Shown: positions 9,469-21,790 of the stretch, piece after piece
Numbering within the stretch: the stretch's first letter is position 1
Layout: each line of letters opens with the position of its first letter
Assembly (NCBI GenBank): GCA_029255685.2
Contig: CM055313.2
Location: forward strand, 78,098,641-78,162,640
Length of the DNA stretch: 64,000 nt
Reading direction: 5' to 3'
DNA from: Silene conica
Taxonomy: Eukaryota > Streptophyta > Magnoliopsida > Caryophyllales > Caryophyllaceae
Notes under the pieces: model-generated
Database searches by the model: none
Told to the model about the DNA's origin: nothing
The model's input: the letters and a program-made list of their open reading frames with translations, nothing else
Translations under genes and position numbers: made by a program

Positions 9469-12400
9469 AAAGTAACACAATTAAAATATTAAGGTCTGAA
9501 ACCCTAGCCGTCGCTATGACGAACGGCGAAACGTCACAGAAAATCGAACCTTCCTCCCCACATTACCTTGGTCCTCAAGATGAACCCGGTGATTCGATTA
9601 CACCTATCCGCCTCACGCCTGAAAATTACAACGAGTGGTCACACGATGTTCGTATCGCGCTAAAGTCGCGCCGTAAGTACGTGTTTGTCAATGGCACTCT
9701 TAACGAACCGAAAAGTCCCTGTACCAATGATGACTGGGAAACTATCCATTCGATGTTGGTTTCGTGGCTCTCGAATACTATTACGCCGGAAGTCCGTGGT
9801 CTTCTTCCAAAATTTGACAATGCAAAACTTCTCTGGGATGCATTACAGGAAAGATTTGGGGTCATGGATGGTTCTAGAATCCAACAAATACTAGGTGATC
9901 TTCGGGACTGTCGCCAATCAGAAGGTATGTCAATTACTGTCTATTATGGAAAGTTGTGTCAATTATGGGATGATCTCGACAAACATCAACCCATAATCGA
10001 CTGCAAATGTTGCGCCAAGTGTACTAGTGCCACGCAACATTTAGAGAGGCGTGATTCGGAGCGTCTGCACTCGTTCTTGTTGGGTCTGTTACCACAGCCC
10101 TACTCGTCCCTTAGGTCTGTTATTTTGGCTCAAACACCTCCCCCTACCGTGGCTAGAGCGTTTCATATGATATATCAGGAAGAGCGTGTACGTGGGATAG
10201 GAGTAGCTTCTGAACCTAAAACTGATATAGCAAATTTTCATGTCAATACATTTGGACGTTCCCCTCACAAAACTCTGTCCCAACTGACACGTACCGAACG
10301 ACAAAAATTGCACTGTAACCACTGTAATAGAAATGGTCACGACCGTAGCATGTGTTTCGATTTAATTGGGGATGTTCCCGACTGGTACTACGAACTTAAG
10401 GGGTCCAAACGCGGTTCTGGCCGTTCCTCCTCTAGTCGTGGGCGTGGGGGGAGTCGCGGCAGTGGGGGTGAGCGTATTACTGGGGAAGGAAATAATGGTG
10501 TACGCAATGATGGAATTCAGACTGCGAATAATGCAGTACACACACAAGCAGCAAGTTCAAATAATGTTGATACCGCACCCACTACTTCTTCCGCTTCACT
10601 GGTAACCGTGTTTGGCACACTGAGTCATGATCATTCTGGTAAGTGGCTCATTGATACAGGGTGTTCTCACCATGTTACTGGTAACTTTGCTCTTCTTACT
10701 GATATTCAAAATATTCCGAGTCGGACTGTGGGATTACCTGACGGTACCAAAATTCATGCTTCCCTCATAGGACGTGTTCCTCTTACTTCAAAAATAACGT
10801 TGAATCCCGTCTTATTTGTTCCCCAATTGACTTGTAATTTAATATCTGCGTCTCAGTTAAGTGATGCACTAAATTGTGTATTTATAACCAACGCTGCTTC
10901 GTGTATTATACAGGACCGGGTTACGAGGGAGGAGATTGGCAATGGTGAGAGGTGTGACGGACTGTACTACCTTCGACCTACCTTGGAGATTGCGCACGCT
11001 ATTCATACCAAGGAGTCATCCTTTACCTTGTGGCACAACCGATTGGGTCATCCGTCTGAGCAAGTTGTTAAGCTTCTCCCTTTCTTAAGTACTAAAGAAC
11101 AATCGTTATCCAAACCATGTGAGGTTTGTCATCGGGCTAAACATGTTCGAAATAGCTTTCCTTTGAGCACAAACAATAGTTTACTTGCTTTTGAAATAAT
11201 TCATTGTGACTTGTGGGGTCCGTATGATGCTCCATCTACGACCGGTGCACGATATTTCTTAACATTGGTTGATGATTTTTCACGCGGGGTATGGGTTTAT
11301 TTGCTCAATACTAAAACTGCCGTTCCACATAAATTTCAGCAATTTATTGCTATGATCAAAAGACATTTTCGGCTGACATAAAAATTTTGAGGAGCGATAA
11401 CGGTACTGAATTTCACACTCTAAAACCTTTCTTTTCCGAGCAAGGTATTTTATTTCAATCATCATGTGTGGGCACCCCACAACAAAACGGGCGTGTCGAG
11501 CGAAAACATCAACATATTTTAAATGTGGCCCGGGCATTAAAATTTCAAAGTGGCTTAACTGTCAAATATTGGGGGAAGTGTGTCTTGGCTGCGGCCTTTA
11601 TTATTAACCGTACACCATCTCGATTACTACATGGCCTCACGCCTTATGAACGTATTCACGGTAAACCACCCAATTTTCAAATCTTGCGGGTATTCGGGTC
11701 CTTGTGTTTTGCCCACAATCAGAAAACCAAAGGTGACAAATTTGCCAGTCGAAGCAGAAAATGTGTCTTTATGGGGTATCCCGCGGGTCAAAAAGGGTGG
11801 TATTTGTATGATTTAGAGCGTCGGGAGTTCTTTGTGTCTCGGGATGTCATATTCTACGAGGACCAGTTCCCATTTCAGAATGTTTCAGGCACCCCACGCT
11901 TGATAATGAGTCCACATCTCAATCAGACATAATTATTAATTGGGAATATGATACCTCTGACATTCCTGACATTCCTGGGAATGACCTCACGGAACCAACA
12001 AACCCGCGTTCTCCGGTTTCGAACGAAGTTGAACCTGTCTCCCCTCCTTCCGCCGTGTCCCGTGTCCCGTCACCTACATCGCCTCAGTTGGGCAGAGGAC
12101 AGCGTGCACGTGTTCCCAATGCTAATTACCGTGACTACATTCTCGACTTCGACAATGACGAAAATAGCGATGGTAGTCCGTCCCAAGCCTCTCGCCTCCT
12201 TGTCACATCTCCATCCTCAGGTAATCCGTATCCTTTGGCGCACTATTTATCTTGTAATAAATTTTCTCCCTATTATCGTTCCTATTTGGCTGCTCTTACG
12301 TCCCACTCGGAACCTCGTAATTTTAAAGCAGCTGTCCAAATAGGTGAGTGGCGCAAAGCTATGGAGGATGAAATACGGGCTCTCATTGCTAATGATACTT

Positions 12401-13843
12401 GGATTCTTACACCATTACCCACCGGAAAGAAAGCATTGGGCAGTAAATGGTTGTATAAAATAAAATACAAGTCCGACTCCTCCATCGAACGGTTTAAAGC
12501 GCGGCTAGTTGTCTTTGGTAATCATCAGACAGAAGGTGTGGATTATGATGAAACCTTTGCTCCGGTGGCCAAAATGACCACCGTTCGTACTTTTCTATCT
12601 GTGGCCGCCGCGTCCAATTGGCATTTGCATCAAATGGATGTGCGTAATGCTTTTCTTCATGGTGACTTAGAAGAGGAAGTATACATGCGGTTACCACCTG
12701 GCTTTGTCGCCCCAAAACCCGGTCTCGTCTGTCGATTGAAGAAGTCCTTGTACGGTCTCAAGCAAGCTCCCCGATGTTGGTTTGCTAAACTTGGTGCGGC
12801 TTTAAAAAAATACGGGTTCTCACAAAGTTATTCTGACTATTCGTTGTTCACTTATAAGAAGAATGAGGTGCGTCTCAATGTCTTGATCTATGTGGATGAC
12901 TTAATTATCTCCGGGAATAATATGCCATCTCTTGTTACATTCAAAGCCTATTTGCACAAATGTTTTCATATGAAAGATTTAGGGGACCTTAAATACTTCC
13001 TTGGCATCGAAGTTGCTCGTAATGCCGATGGTCTTTTCTTATGTCAACGGAAATACACTCTCGATATTATTACTGAAGTTGGCCTCCTTGGGTGCAAACC
13101 ATCCGCGACTCCTATAGAACAGCATCACCAGCTTGGGAAAAGTGACAGTCCTTTTCTTACTGATCCAGAAAAGTATCGGCGTTTGGTGGGACGCTTGGTC
13201 TATTTGGCTGTGACTCGACCAGATATTTGTTACACCGTGCATATCTTATCACAATTCATGGGTCATCCACGTGAAGCTCATTGGCTCGCCGCTCTTCGCA
13301 CGGTTCGTTTTTTTAAAGGCACTCCTGGTCATGGCGTGCTGCTTTCTTCTCGCTCCCCCATGCAGTTAACGGGCTGGTGTGATTCCGATTGGGGTTCATG
13401 TCCCGAGAGTCGTAGGTCTCTTTCTGGCTGGCTTATTTATTTTGGCTCTTCCCCTGTCTCGTGGAAGACCAAGAAGCAGCATACAGTTTCTCTATCTTCG
13501 GCTGAGGCCGAATATCGTGCATTACGTGCTATTACTGGGGAGATTAAGTGGCTTACAAGCCTCTTGAGTGATCTCGGTGTCCCTCTCTCCGCTCCCGTAC
13601 AAATTTTCAGTGACAGTCAGTCGGCTTTACACATTGCTCAAAACCCGGTCTTTCATGAACGCACTAAGCATATTGAGATCGATTGTCATTTTGTTCGGGA
13701 TGCCATCAAAGATGGTCTTATTACTACCTCTCATATTCCTTCTACGGCACAATTAGCGAATGTTCTTACTAAGGCTCTCGGCGTTTCTCCATTTCAGTCC
13801 TTAGTCCGCAAGTTGGGCATTGTTAATCCCTATGCTCCAACTT

Positions 13844-13852
13844 GAGGAGGGG
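13844..13852 (+). promoter_or_regulatory. Polypurine tract
   Basis: GAGGAGGGG lies directly before the 3' LTR, the expected place for plus-strand priming. Confidence 0.85.
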
Positions 13853-14048
13853 TAATAGATTATATCTCGTTTTATATTGTCGTATTCGTCGTATTCGTTA
13901 ATTATCGTATGTATTTTGTCTTAAGCCCATCATTAACTTGGGCTGTGCTGTGTGCAACCCTAACGTCACAAATTCTCTGTACTTGCTATATATTGTTTGA
14001 TCAGAAGAAATAATAAGGCAAGAGTTCCATATTAAATTGTGTTTAACA
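13853..14048 (+). repeat. 3' LTR of the young Copia element
   Basis: 196 bp, one base different from the 5' LTR, followed by GCTTT. Confidence 0.93.
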
Positions 14049-14053
14049 GCTTT

Positions 14054-14724
14054 GTATCAAGGATCCATTATGATCCAGATTTTCTTAACTAAATGGAAAT
14101 ATGATGATTGAAATTAATTAATTTTGGAACTGCTAACTCCCGCACACAATACTTAAAAATTTACAAAAGAATAATTATTATGCATAAAAAAGCAACTACG
14201 TAATTTTTTGGTCATTACTCTAATTAAATCATAAAAAAATCGGGGTTATTTCATAAACTGAATGTATTATCACAAATAGTGTCGGTTTGGCATTAATTTC
14301 CGTAAAAATACTCATGTACTATAAATTGCAGAAGATTCACACTAGGATTATGACATCGCCAAAATGCAACAACCAGTACCCGACTACCAGGGGGCTTCAA
14401 TTGCTACCCACAAGAAAATTTAGGTGGAGCATGGAGCACGAGTTGTACGAAACACAAAAATTTAGGATATTTTAATACGTTTTTTTCGTTTTCTAAGTTA
14501 TTTTTTTATAGTGTATATATATACCCTTCTTAGTTATAGTGTTAGTTCATATTTTTTTTATGCGAGTTTAATGATGGTCCGGTGGTCCCTCTTTCCCTTT
14601 TTAGTAACTTTTTGTGATCCAAAACGGGTAAAGTGTTTTGTGATTTAAAATCATTTCTTTAACTTTTGTACATAAAGGTAAAGAATAACACTATAACGCA
14701 GAGAAAGTGTATTTTATGTTCTAC
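14054..14724. other. No gene seen
   Basis: AT-rich sequence downstream of the Copia insertion, with no ORF, terminal repeat or domain recognised. Confidence 0.4.
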
Positions 14725-15282
14725 GGCATCTCCAATGGTTGGATAAAAGGACTTGCTTGCAATTTTAAGAAATTGCAAGCTAGTTGCTCAAGCATTGGAG
14801 TTGTCTATCTAGATTAGCTTTGCCCCAAAAAAATTGAGCTAGTAGCTTCATGGAGCTACTTGCGTATCCCACGGCACTATCCGTCGCAAGCTTGTGACGG
14901 ATATCGTTTTCTCTCACAAAATACTCACTTTTTCTCTCTCTCCAACACTATTCCTGTGGTCCCCTCTCTCCACTAACTCATTTTGTATCCATTTTATCTC
15001 ACAAAATATCCGTCACAAATGGTGACCCGTCGCAAGCAAGACTTACTACAAGAAGAATATAACCAATAGGAAAATAGTGGTCTTATTTTTAAAATTTTAA
15101 TTTTATATTTAGAAATTAAGAATTGAATAAATAAATAATAAAGTATGTTAGATGAGTCTTCTCAAGCTAATAGCTAATTGGCTTCACCATTGGAGTAAAT
15201 TGTAGCTTAAAATTGTTGTAGCTCAAAAAAATGATGTGGCAAATGTAAGCTAGTATCAACTAGCTTACCATTGTAGATGCTC
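14725..15282. mobile_element. Tourist-like MITE with a nested MITE
   Basis: Ends GGCATCTCCAATGGTT and, read inward from the right, GAGCATCTACAATGGTA; flanking triplets TAC and TAA. It shares inner text (AGCTAGTAGCTT, GGAGCTACTTGC, CTTGCAAT) with the MITE at 27586. Bases about 14874-15050 (CCGTCGCAAGCTTGTGACGG ... CCGTCGCAAGCAAG) are foreign to that plan and look like a GACGGATA-family Mutator-type MITE inserted inside. Confidence 0.6.
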
Positions 15283-15572
15283 TAAGTCATAAACATTATT
15301 TATTTATTCATTAGGACCTCTTTTAATTTTTTATTAAGTTTACGAGTATTAAACAACCGTATTTCGACATTTATTCTGTCTCATTAATATCGTATCATCA
15401 TTCTATGTAAGAAGCATTATAAATTGCTTTTAACAAGCACGGACTACTATTAAAACTATCTTATAGCCCGTATGATTCGTGACATCATGATAATGGAAAT
15501 TTGATGAATTTTTAATTAGATATGTATATTAATTGGTGAGTTAGTGGACAATTCGTACTAATAAGTAAATTA

Positions 15573-15891
15573 GAGCAACTCTAATGATATCTTTTTAAAA
15601 CTCGCTTGCAATTTACATACAACCATTGGAGAACAAGACTAATGATAGGCTTGAAAGCTAAGGTAGCTTAAACAAGTTACATGCTGCTTGAAATTGAATC
15701 ATTTGAATGATATAATGTGAAAATTAAATAATATTAAGGGTAAAATATTAATCTAATTTATGGGATCGTACAAGTTACAAGGTAATATAACTTACCACTG
15801 AATGACTTTGTAGCCAGAAAACAATGTTACTTGAAATGTTGAGTCGGAAAGACAGACTACAAAGAGTCGTAGTTGTCCATTGGAGTTGCTC
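15573..15891. mobile_element. MITE, 319 bp
   Basis: Ends GAGCAACTCTAATGATA and, inward from the right, GAGCAACTCCAATGGACAA, with TA on both sides. Same general TIR type (GAGCA...CCAATGG) as the 14725 and 27586 elements. Confidence 0.6.
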
Positions 15892-16322
15892 TAGTAGCTT
15901 ATTGACCAACCCTAACAAAGAAAATAAATAAAAACAGGGTATACTCTAATATATCAAGGATACACCATAAAATTTAAAAAATGTAAGGTACAACATGAAA
16001 ACCGAAAAATTCAACGGTATACAATAGAATATCCCAAAAATCTACGATTATAGATTTTATACTAACGTCATCGACTGTCACGACCTAATCTCTCTAAATA
16101 CATTTGTTGTGATCTTTAAAATCTTCACAAAACCATTTCAGTGACATGACCGTGATTTAACATCATGCTGGTAATCATAATCTCTTGGAAATAACCAAGG
16201 ACTGATACTAAAATTGACATAAATACAAGAAACAATGATGTTATACAATCTCGATAGCAAATCGCGTTAACAAACAATACAACCTATTTAACTCGCTTCA
16301 TTCCTGGATTAACCCTCTTAAG
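15892..16322. other. 3' flank of the RING gene
   Basis: No ORF. Holds the likely 3' untranslated region of the minus-strand gene that stops at 16323; no clear poly(A) signal chosen. Confidence 0.4.
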
Positions 16323-19271
16323 TCATATCCTGTGTCTTCCATGTAATCTCTTCGCCCATCTTCGCGCCATGTAAGGGTCATGGTATTCCCAACTATCAAC
16401 ACAACTTGTCCTTCCACCAGCAAGAATGGCATCCGAACCATCATCAACGTCTCTTCGATCACCAATACTTACTACAACTTCGCCTACTCTAATATGCTCG
16501 TTCACCCGAGACCCACCCTCAATGTAGCTATAACCAATACATATGCGCCCATGAGCCTCATCGACTTCTAGAATAACTCTCCTCTCCTCGTCACCAGTAA
16601 GCTCACCAAGCCTCACTATTCTGCTATCATCCTCATTCCCGATTCTTAACTGAACTTCATGGACGGCCCCACCTAGCAATTCCCCTAAGAGGGCCTCCAG
16701 CTCATGCATGATCGAGTTACTTGGCCCCACATGAAACTGATAAATAGAGACTGGAATGCCGGTTTGGATTTCAGTACTTGTAGGATAATCAGACAAGTGC
16801 AAAATGGAAGAGTACGGGTTTTCATGGGTTCGATCCTTGAGAATCTTAATCCCTTTGTTGATCCCTTCTGAAGGATCGGCATGGCCTGCGTAAAAAAGTC
16901 GATCAATGACTTGAAGCGCAGTGCGCTTGCCATACGACGTCATGCGCCTTAGGGGAAATATACGGGCCGCGGCCGAGGAATAGCTGACAATTGCCAGTCT
17001 ATCTATTGGCCGTAAGGAAAACACCACTAATGCCATGGATTGCTTAAGAAGCCTCAAGTGGGGTCCATTTGGGCTGGCTACGAGCACCAAGTCAATTCCC
17101 GGCTGAGGAGCAAGTCTTACTGACAGATGTGCCGGTCTCTTTTGTTTATACCAGGGTGACATTGGGCTGGTCAAGTGATGATGCGGCGTCAGACTGAAGC
17201 AAAGGCGGGGGTGGGACGGTGGATGAGCCTCGGACTCCACAGGATCATCGTCATTATAATGAGCAGTACGTAGAAAAGACCTTCTATGAACCCGGAATGT
17301 GGATATGGAGTCATCAAGGATTCGAATGATGGGATCTTGTTGGTTGCGAGAGAGCCAACATGGAGGGTGCAAGGTGTGAGGTAGACGGGTCCACTGGGCT
17401 CGGCAGATAGGGCATGATACACTGCCATGGCGGATATTTGAAGAAATACAAGACAGATGGAATGAATGAGAGCATTGTGATGTAAATACTGCTTTACCAG
17501 GACTTGATGCTGCACTGCTAGTGTTAAGTAGCGGTTCAAGACATATCGTGCACAGATTCTGTCATATAATTAACAACAAGTGTTAGGTAATATAAACCAT
17601 TGTAGATAAACTGCTGAAGTTAGGAAGCACCCATTATAATCACTGGTGCTTGAAACAAACGGCTATTTAGGTATCAACTGAAAACTGATCACGAATTAAG
17701 GAGATATATAAAAGCCCCACGACAATGCTTAAAGGCGGTGGTGTCATCAAATTCAGTCTCAATTGGAGTGCGGGACACATTTCACAAAATCTAAGCACAA
17801 AAATCATTACTATTGATTGATATATTGCCTCTTACAAAACAAAATATAAAGATAATATCAAAAACTGGTGAAATAAGAAACGGTAAGCAACTTCTAAGTC
17901 GAAAATCTTTTATGTTTTGAGGTTTTACAATTTACATAAATAATTGAAGGGGAAAAACTGAGTAGAAGGCGGACATGGGTCCATATCGAAAACTGCATTT
18001 ACTTTTCATTTAGAACATATTATGGTATCTCATTAACTCAGGATGCTTACTAAGTCCTATACTGCAGCCAAAAAGTGGGAGACAGTGTATCCCAAAATTG
18101 GGTTGTTTACTCTAATTAATGATACATGTAGGACCATTATTCAAAGGCTATGGCTCCTCCTGAACTCTCAACATCCTCCACCAACCACAAATCTAAGGGT
18201 GAAACAGTTTCATAAATCATACATGACTATTGTTTTTGATTTCTGAATTTCATCTGAAGGTATCAGATTCAGCACACAAACGGAAAATGTGAGATATACC
18301 AGCACCCATAAAAGACTAATTGTTCAATTTCAAAATGCATTCCCAAAATATAAAGGACTTCAACTACATTACCCAGTGCGTCAAAGACTCCCTCAAATAG
18401 CAAGCTAAGGCCTAAGGGGTGAGGTACACTGCGTACACACAACCTAACCCGAGTGTCAACTAACACCGACAAGTAGTTTCCAAATGATCCATGATGAAAA
18501 CAAGGTGTCTTGCTTGTGACGGACAAGCTGAAGACGGATAGTACTGCTCTCGCAATAAGTCGAGTGGGGAAATGGAGCACCCTGTGGATAATGCCACCTG
18601 TAAATTGTGAAAGGGGCATTATCCGTACCCAACTGCTGACGGATAGGTATCCGTACTCAATGAGAAAATGAGAATTTGTGTGATGAAAATTGCGTCCAAA
18701 ATACCAAATGTACTAAACTACTAATTCTGAACTAAACCAACAAATTAATTCTCCCTAAAAAAGCGAAAAAGAGTTTACCTTGTTACACACATTGGAAACA
18801 TAATCTCCTTCCTCGCCAATCTCATTCACATAATTTAAACCCAATTCCGGGTCATGACCCGAATCCTGCATTTACCAATAAAACCATAAAATCAAATCGA
18901 AAATTCAATTCTCCAATCCAAATACTTCTTGTATAAGGCGGCCTTACATACTCAAATTGTAAAACATTAAAATGCCCGTTTCAATCGTTTGTCTACCTTT
19001 TATTAAAATACCCGTCACAAGAATATAAAAAGTAAACAAATGAGCAGGACCTTGGGAGCACTTTTTAATATACATGCAATATTAGCATAAAACCGTGTTA
19101 AAGAAGACTAATTGATTCTCTAAAACACACACATTTCCAAATTTCCAAATTTCCAAATTGGGTACTTACAGCAATAGAAGGAGAATTGACAGAAGTAGAG
19201 CAGAAAGAAGTACAAGGAAGTAAAATAAACTTAATAGCTACTCTTTTCCAACCTCCATTATTTCCACCCAT
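16323..19271 (-). CDS. RING-H2 / VWA-like E3 ubiquitin ligase, WAV3/EDA40 family
   Basis: Likely an E3 ubiquitin-protein ligase of the plant WAV3/WAVH/EDA40 family, which in Arabidopsis acts in root gravitropism and embryo-sac development. I read three exons: 19271-19170, 18865-18779 and 17558-16323, joined at GT-AG sites (gtaagt; gtaaac; tgcag and gacag acceptors), giving about 474 residues. The start is the ATG at 19271 (MGGNNGGWKRVAIKF). Exon 3 opens with a RING: C66-x2-C69, C92-S-H94, H97, C100, C112-x2-C115 (LCTICLEPL, CSHSFHLSC, CPICRAQW). A VWA-like domain covers about residues 204-370 (DRLAIVSYSSAAARIFPLRR, GKRTALQVIDRLF), then a C-terminal beta-rich part. Odd: where the family has the metal-binding DVSGS motif this protein has LVLVASPNG, so the MIDAS seems lost, and the length is below the usual 690-740. 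No stop or frameshift interrupts it. Exon calls are from sequence only. Confidence 0.85.
18505..18680. mobile_element. GACGGATA-family MITE in intron 2 of the RING gene
   Basis: Starts GTGTCTTGCTTGTGACGGAC and ends near AAATGAGAATTTGTG. Inverted words (GAAGACGGATAGTACT, CATTATCCGTACCCAAC, GACGGATAGGTATCCGTAC) match other members in this window. It lies between exons 2 and 3 and would be spliced out. No target duplication fixed. Confidence 0.45.
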
Positions 19272-21104
19272 CTCTCTAAATTACAAACAACACAATTTAA
19301 ACAATGTGTTTAAATTTATATAGTAATAAAATACTTTATTTATTTGTAATTTGTGAAGAGTTTGAAAGTGCAAAATTAGAAGGAAATGGAGGAATAATGA
19401 ATAGAAAAAAGGGAAAAGAGAGATTGATTGAGAGAAGAGTGATGAATAAAGTGTAGAAAATGGAGATGAAAGATGAAAATGGGGGGGTTGTGTTGGATTG
19501 AGGATTGTAGTGTGGAAGTGTGTAGTAGTAGGAGTAGAGTAGGAGTGTGTGATTGCTTGGAGTGGACCTTACAAGACATGGCCCCCTCCTTCTTGCTCCT
19601 TTATTTCTTTCTTTCTTTTCTTACTTTATTCGTTGTCCCTACATTCCACTCTCTCTATCCTCTACTCTCGAGTCTCTATTAACAAAACACATACTCCTTG
19701 AATATCGACGTTATCCGTCATATGCTGAAAACGGATAATACCCATTTTATAATATACAAGTGACAAATCAAATAAAGCATCTCATTTGTCTCTCACTTGT
19801 GATATTGTGAAAGGGACACTATTTATCATCGGTTTATGACGGATAGTGTCTGTCTTCAATGAGACGAACAATACATTAAGTCTCGTTAAAGACATACCCT
19901 ATTCGTCACAAACTAAACACGAATAGTGTCTCTTTAACAATATAATGGTGACATTGTTTAGAGGTATTACCTACTTTCCCTTTCTCACCTTCTCTTCAAC
20001 CTTGTTCTCCCAAAACTGATAAAAATATCATTTATTTTGCTTCATCCACCTACTTTTGACCTCACACGATATATCCTAAATTAATCGATTGAAAGAGGAT
20101 AAAGAGAGGAGGTTGAAGAGAAGATTGAAGGGAGAAGTGCTTATAACAACCCTCGCATTGTGAACAAGTTAAGAGATGAGTTGGCAATCTGTTCAATTTG
20201 GTTGGTTATGAGTTTATGACTTGACCTAGTAAATGGGTCAATCGGATCAGATATTAGTAGGATTATTTCCGGTATATAGATTTCGGGTTGAGCTTGGATT
20301 ATGTCGACACATTTTGGGTTTGAGTTATTTTTAGTCATTAGTATCAAGTTATTTGTGGATGGATAATAATCCGTTTGTAAAAATTAAAATGGCTCGGATT
20401 ATATTGGATCGACTCAATTCGGGTTCAGATCATGCTCGGGTGTCGACTCAAGTCATTGCGTCAGGTCTACTTATGACTTGATTGAATTTATATAATGGAT
20501 TAACAACACATCCGTATTAGTTACACTTGATATCGAGTCATCATCGTGTGATAGATAAGACGTATTTAGGTTTAGGTTCGAATCTTGTTCGTATTGGGTC
20601 AAGTTATCTACGTATATTGTATCTTACTTGAATTTCGGAACACCAATTCCATGCTATACAAACTTTTAGGTGTATGTATTTTAATTTTAAGTGAAAACAA
20701 TAAAAATAAACGTCGATTTAATCTTATTAGAACCGTTACTAGACTTTAATCGCTACATTTGGTTGGAAATCAAGACTCACAAGGAATTTTGTGTCCGAAC
20801 CTTTTACCATACAAACTTGGAGAAAATACTCTCTTTTGTGTATATCCAAACCTTCCTCAACTTATTTTGATGTAATTTCAGTTGCTTTATCTTTCTATTC
20901 TCTCGCTTCTTTTAAAGTATAAACAAATTTGTGAACAATGTTTTGATGGGGATTTGCAACTAAACATAACGCATTATCACTCTCTTTTACTCATTTCTTT
21001 TGACCCACATACCTTTTTGACTACGTTTCTCTTTACCGTTTGAATCCTGAATTTCATAAACCCTTCTTATCCCATCAACCTCTTTCCTTTCATATCGTAT
21101 TGGC
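19272..21104. other. Intergenic; promoter side of the RING gene and MITE remnants
   Basis: On the minus strand 19380-19560 is CT-rich (TCTTCTCTCAATCAATCTC), which suits a plant 5' leader or core promoter. Bases 19703-19925 carry TTATCCGTC / ACGGATAAT pairs, a remnant of the GACGGATA MITE family. Bases 20210-20600 carry cGGGTc-type words like the hAT-type MITE at 49891. No gene recognised. Confidence 0.4.
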
Positions 21105-21345
21105 GGCAATCACACTGTTTCCAGCTTCACATGCATAAAGATCCCAGCGGTCTTCGTCACGGTAACTGCCTGGTGCTCTGAAAACACCTCGAATCTGGCC
21201 TGCGCTTTTTCAGGAAAGATTTTGCTTCGCATCACAATTCTGGTCGTTGTAAGCTTTGTAAGGACGTTCTTTCTCGTGGGCACTATATTTACCGTTAATG
21301 TACATTCCATGTATGTTCCTTTTCCGAGCTTGGAGGAGCCTTTTC
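21105..21345 (-). other. GC-richer coding-like island of unknown identity
   Basis: Composition rises clearly above the AT-rich flanks. A 66-codon minus-strand frame (21310-21110) is open, and a second minus frame is also open over part of it (it reads GMYINGKYSAHEKERPYKAY). I do not recognise either. It may be a decayed exon, a captured gene fragment or part of an element. No splice sites link it to the TBL gene with any confidence. Confidence 0.25.
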
Positions 21346-21790
21346 CTAATGTAGGCTCCCAAATCTTACACAGAGAACGGTAAAACTAATGGGGGAACCG
21401 GGAATATAGGCCAAGTAAAACAGAACATTGAACTATGAACTTCCCAGCTCTATAATTTTAAAACATTGAGGTTCTCTGCCATTGTTTGTCGAAAAGAATC
21501 AACTTTCTTCAGCCTTTAACCTTTACATTGTCGCCATATTACAATCGTGTAAAACACACTAATCATGTACATCACAGTATCACGCCAATATATACCTGAA
21601 GTCAAGGCACAAAATTTCCCCTTTCCTAAACAAAGGCAGTGATATTTTAGCAGCCACCCCAGATAATGGCAAGTGTAGGTGTCGTACCACAGTATCACAC
21701 TGCATCAATGGTTGATACATCTCCCAGAGGTTCTTCTGAGATCCATGAAAGATACAAGAAGCCTCCATGAGTGAAAAGAATTGAGTATTT

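Larger units (their letters stand above)
9262..14048 (+). mobile_element. Young Copia LTR retrotransposon, Ale/Retrofit-like
   Basis: The element is complete in outline: two 196-bp LTRs, a primer site, a purine tract, and a 5-bp target duplication GCTTT (9257-9261 and 14049-14053). Parts follow the Copia order. Gag starts near 9516 and ends with a CCHC knuckle (CNHCNRNGHDRSMC) around 10315-10355. Protease shows WLIDTGCSHHVTG near 10645. The GAG-pre-integrase LWHNRLGHP is near 11030, integrase core about 11190-11720, reverse transcriptase about 12380-13110 with YVDD at 12889-12900, and RNase H about 13380-13750. The coding region is broken by about two breaks, so it is not intact. The LTRs differ at one site in 196, which suggests insertion within roughly the last half million years at usual plant rates, with wide error. 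Short LTRs and gag type suggest the Ale lineage (inference). Confidence 0.92.
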
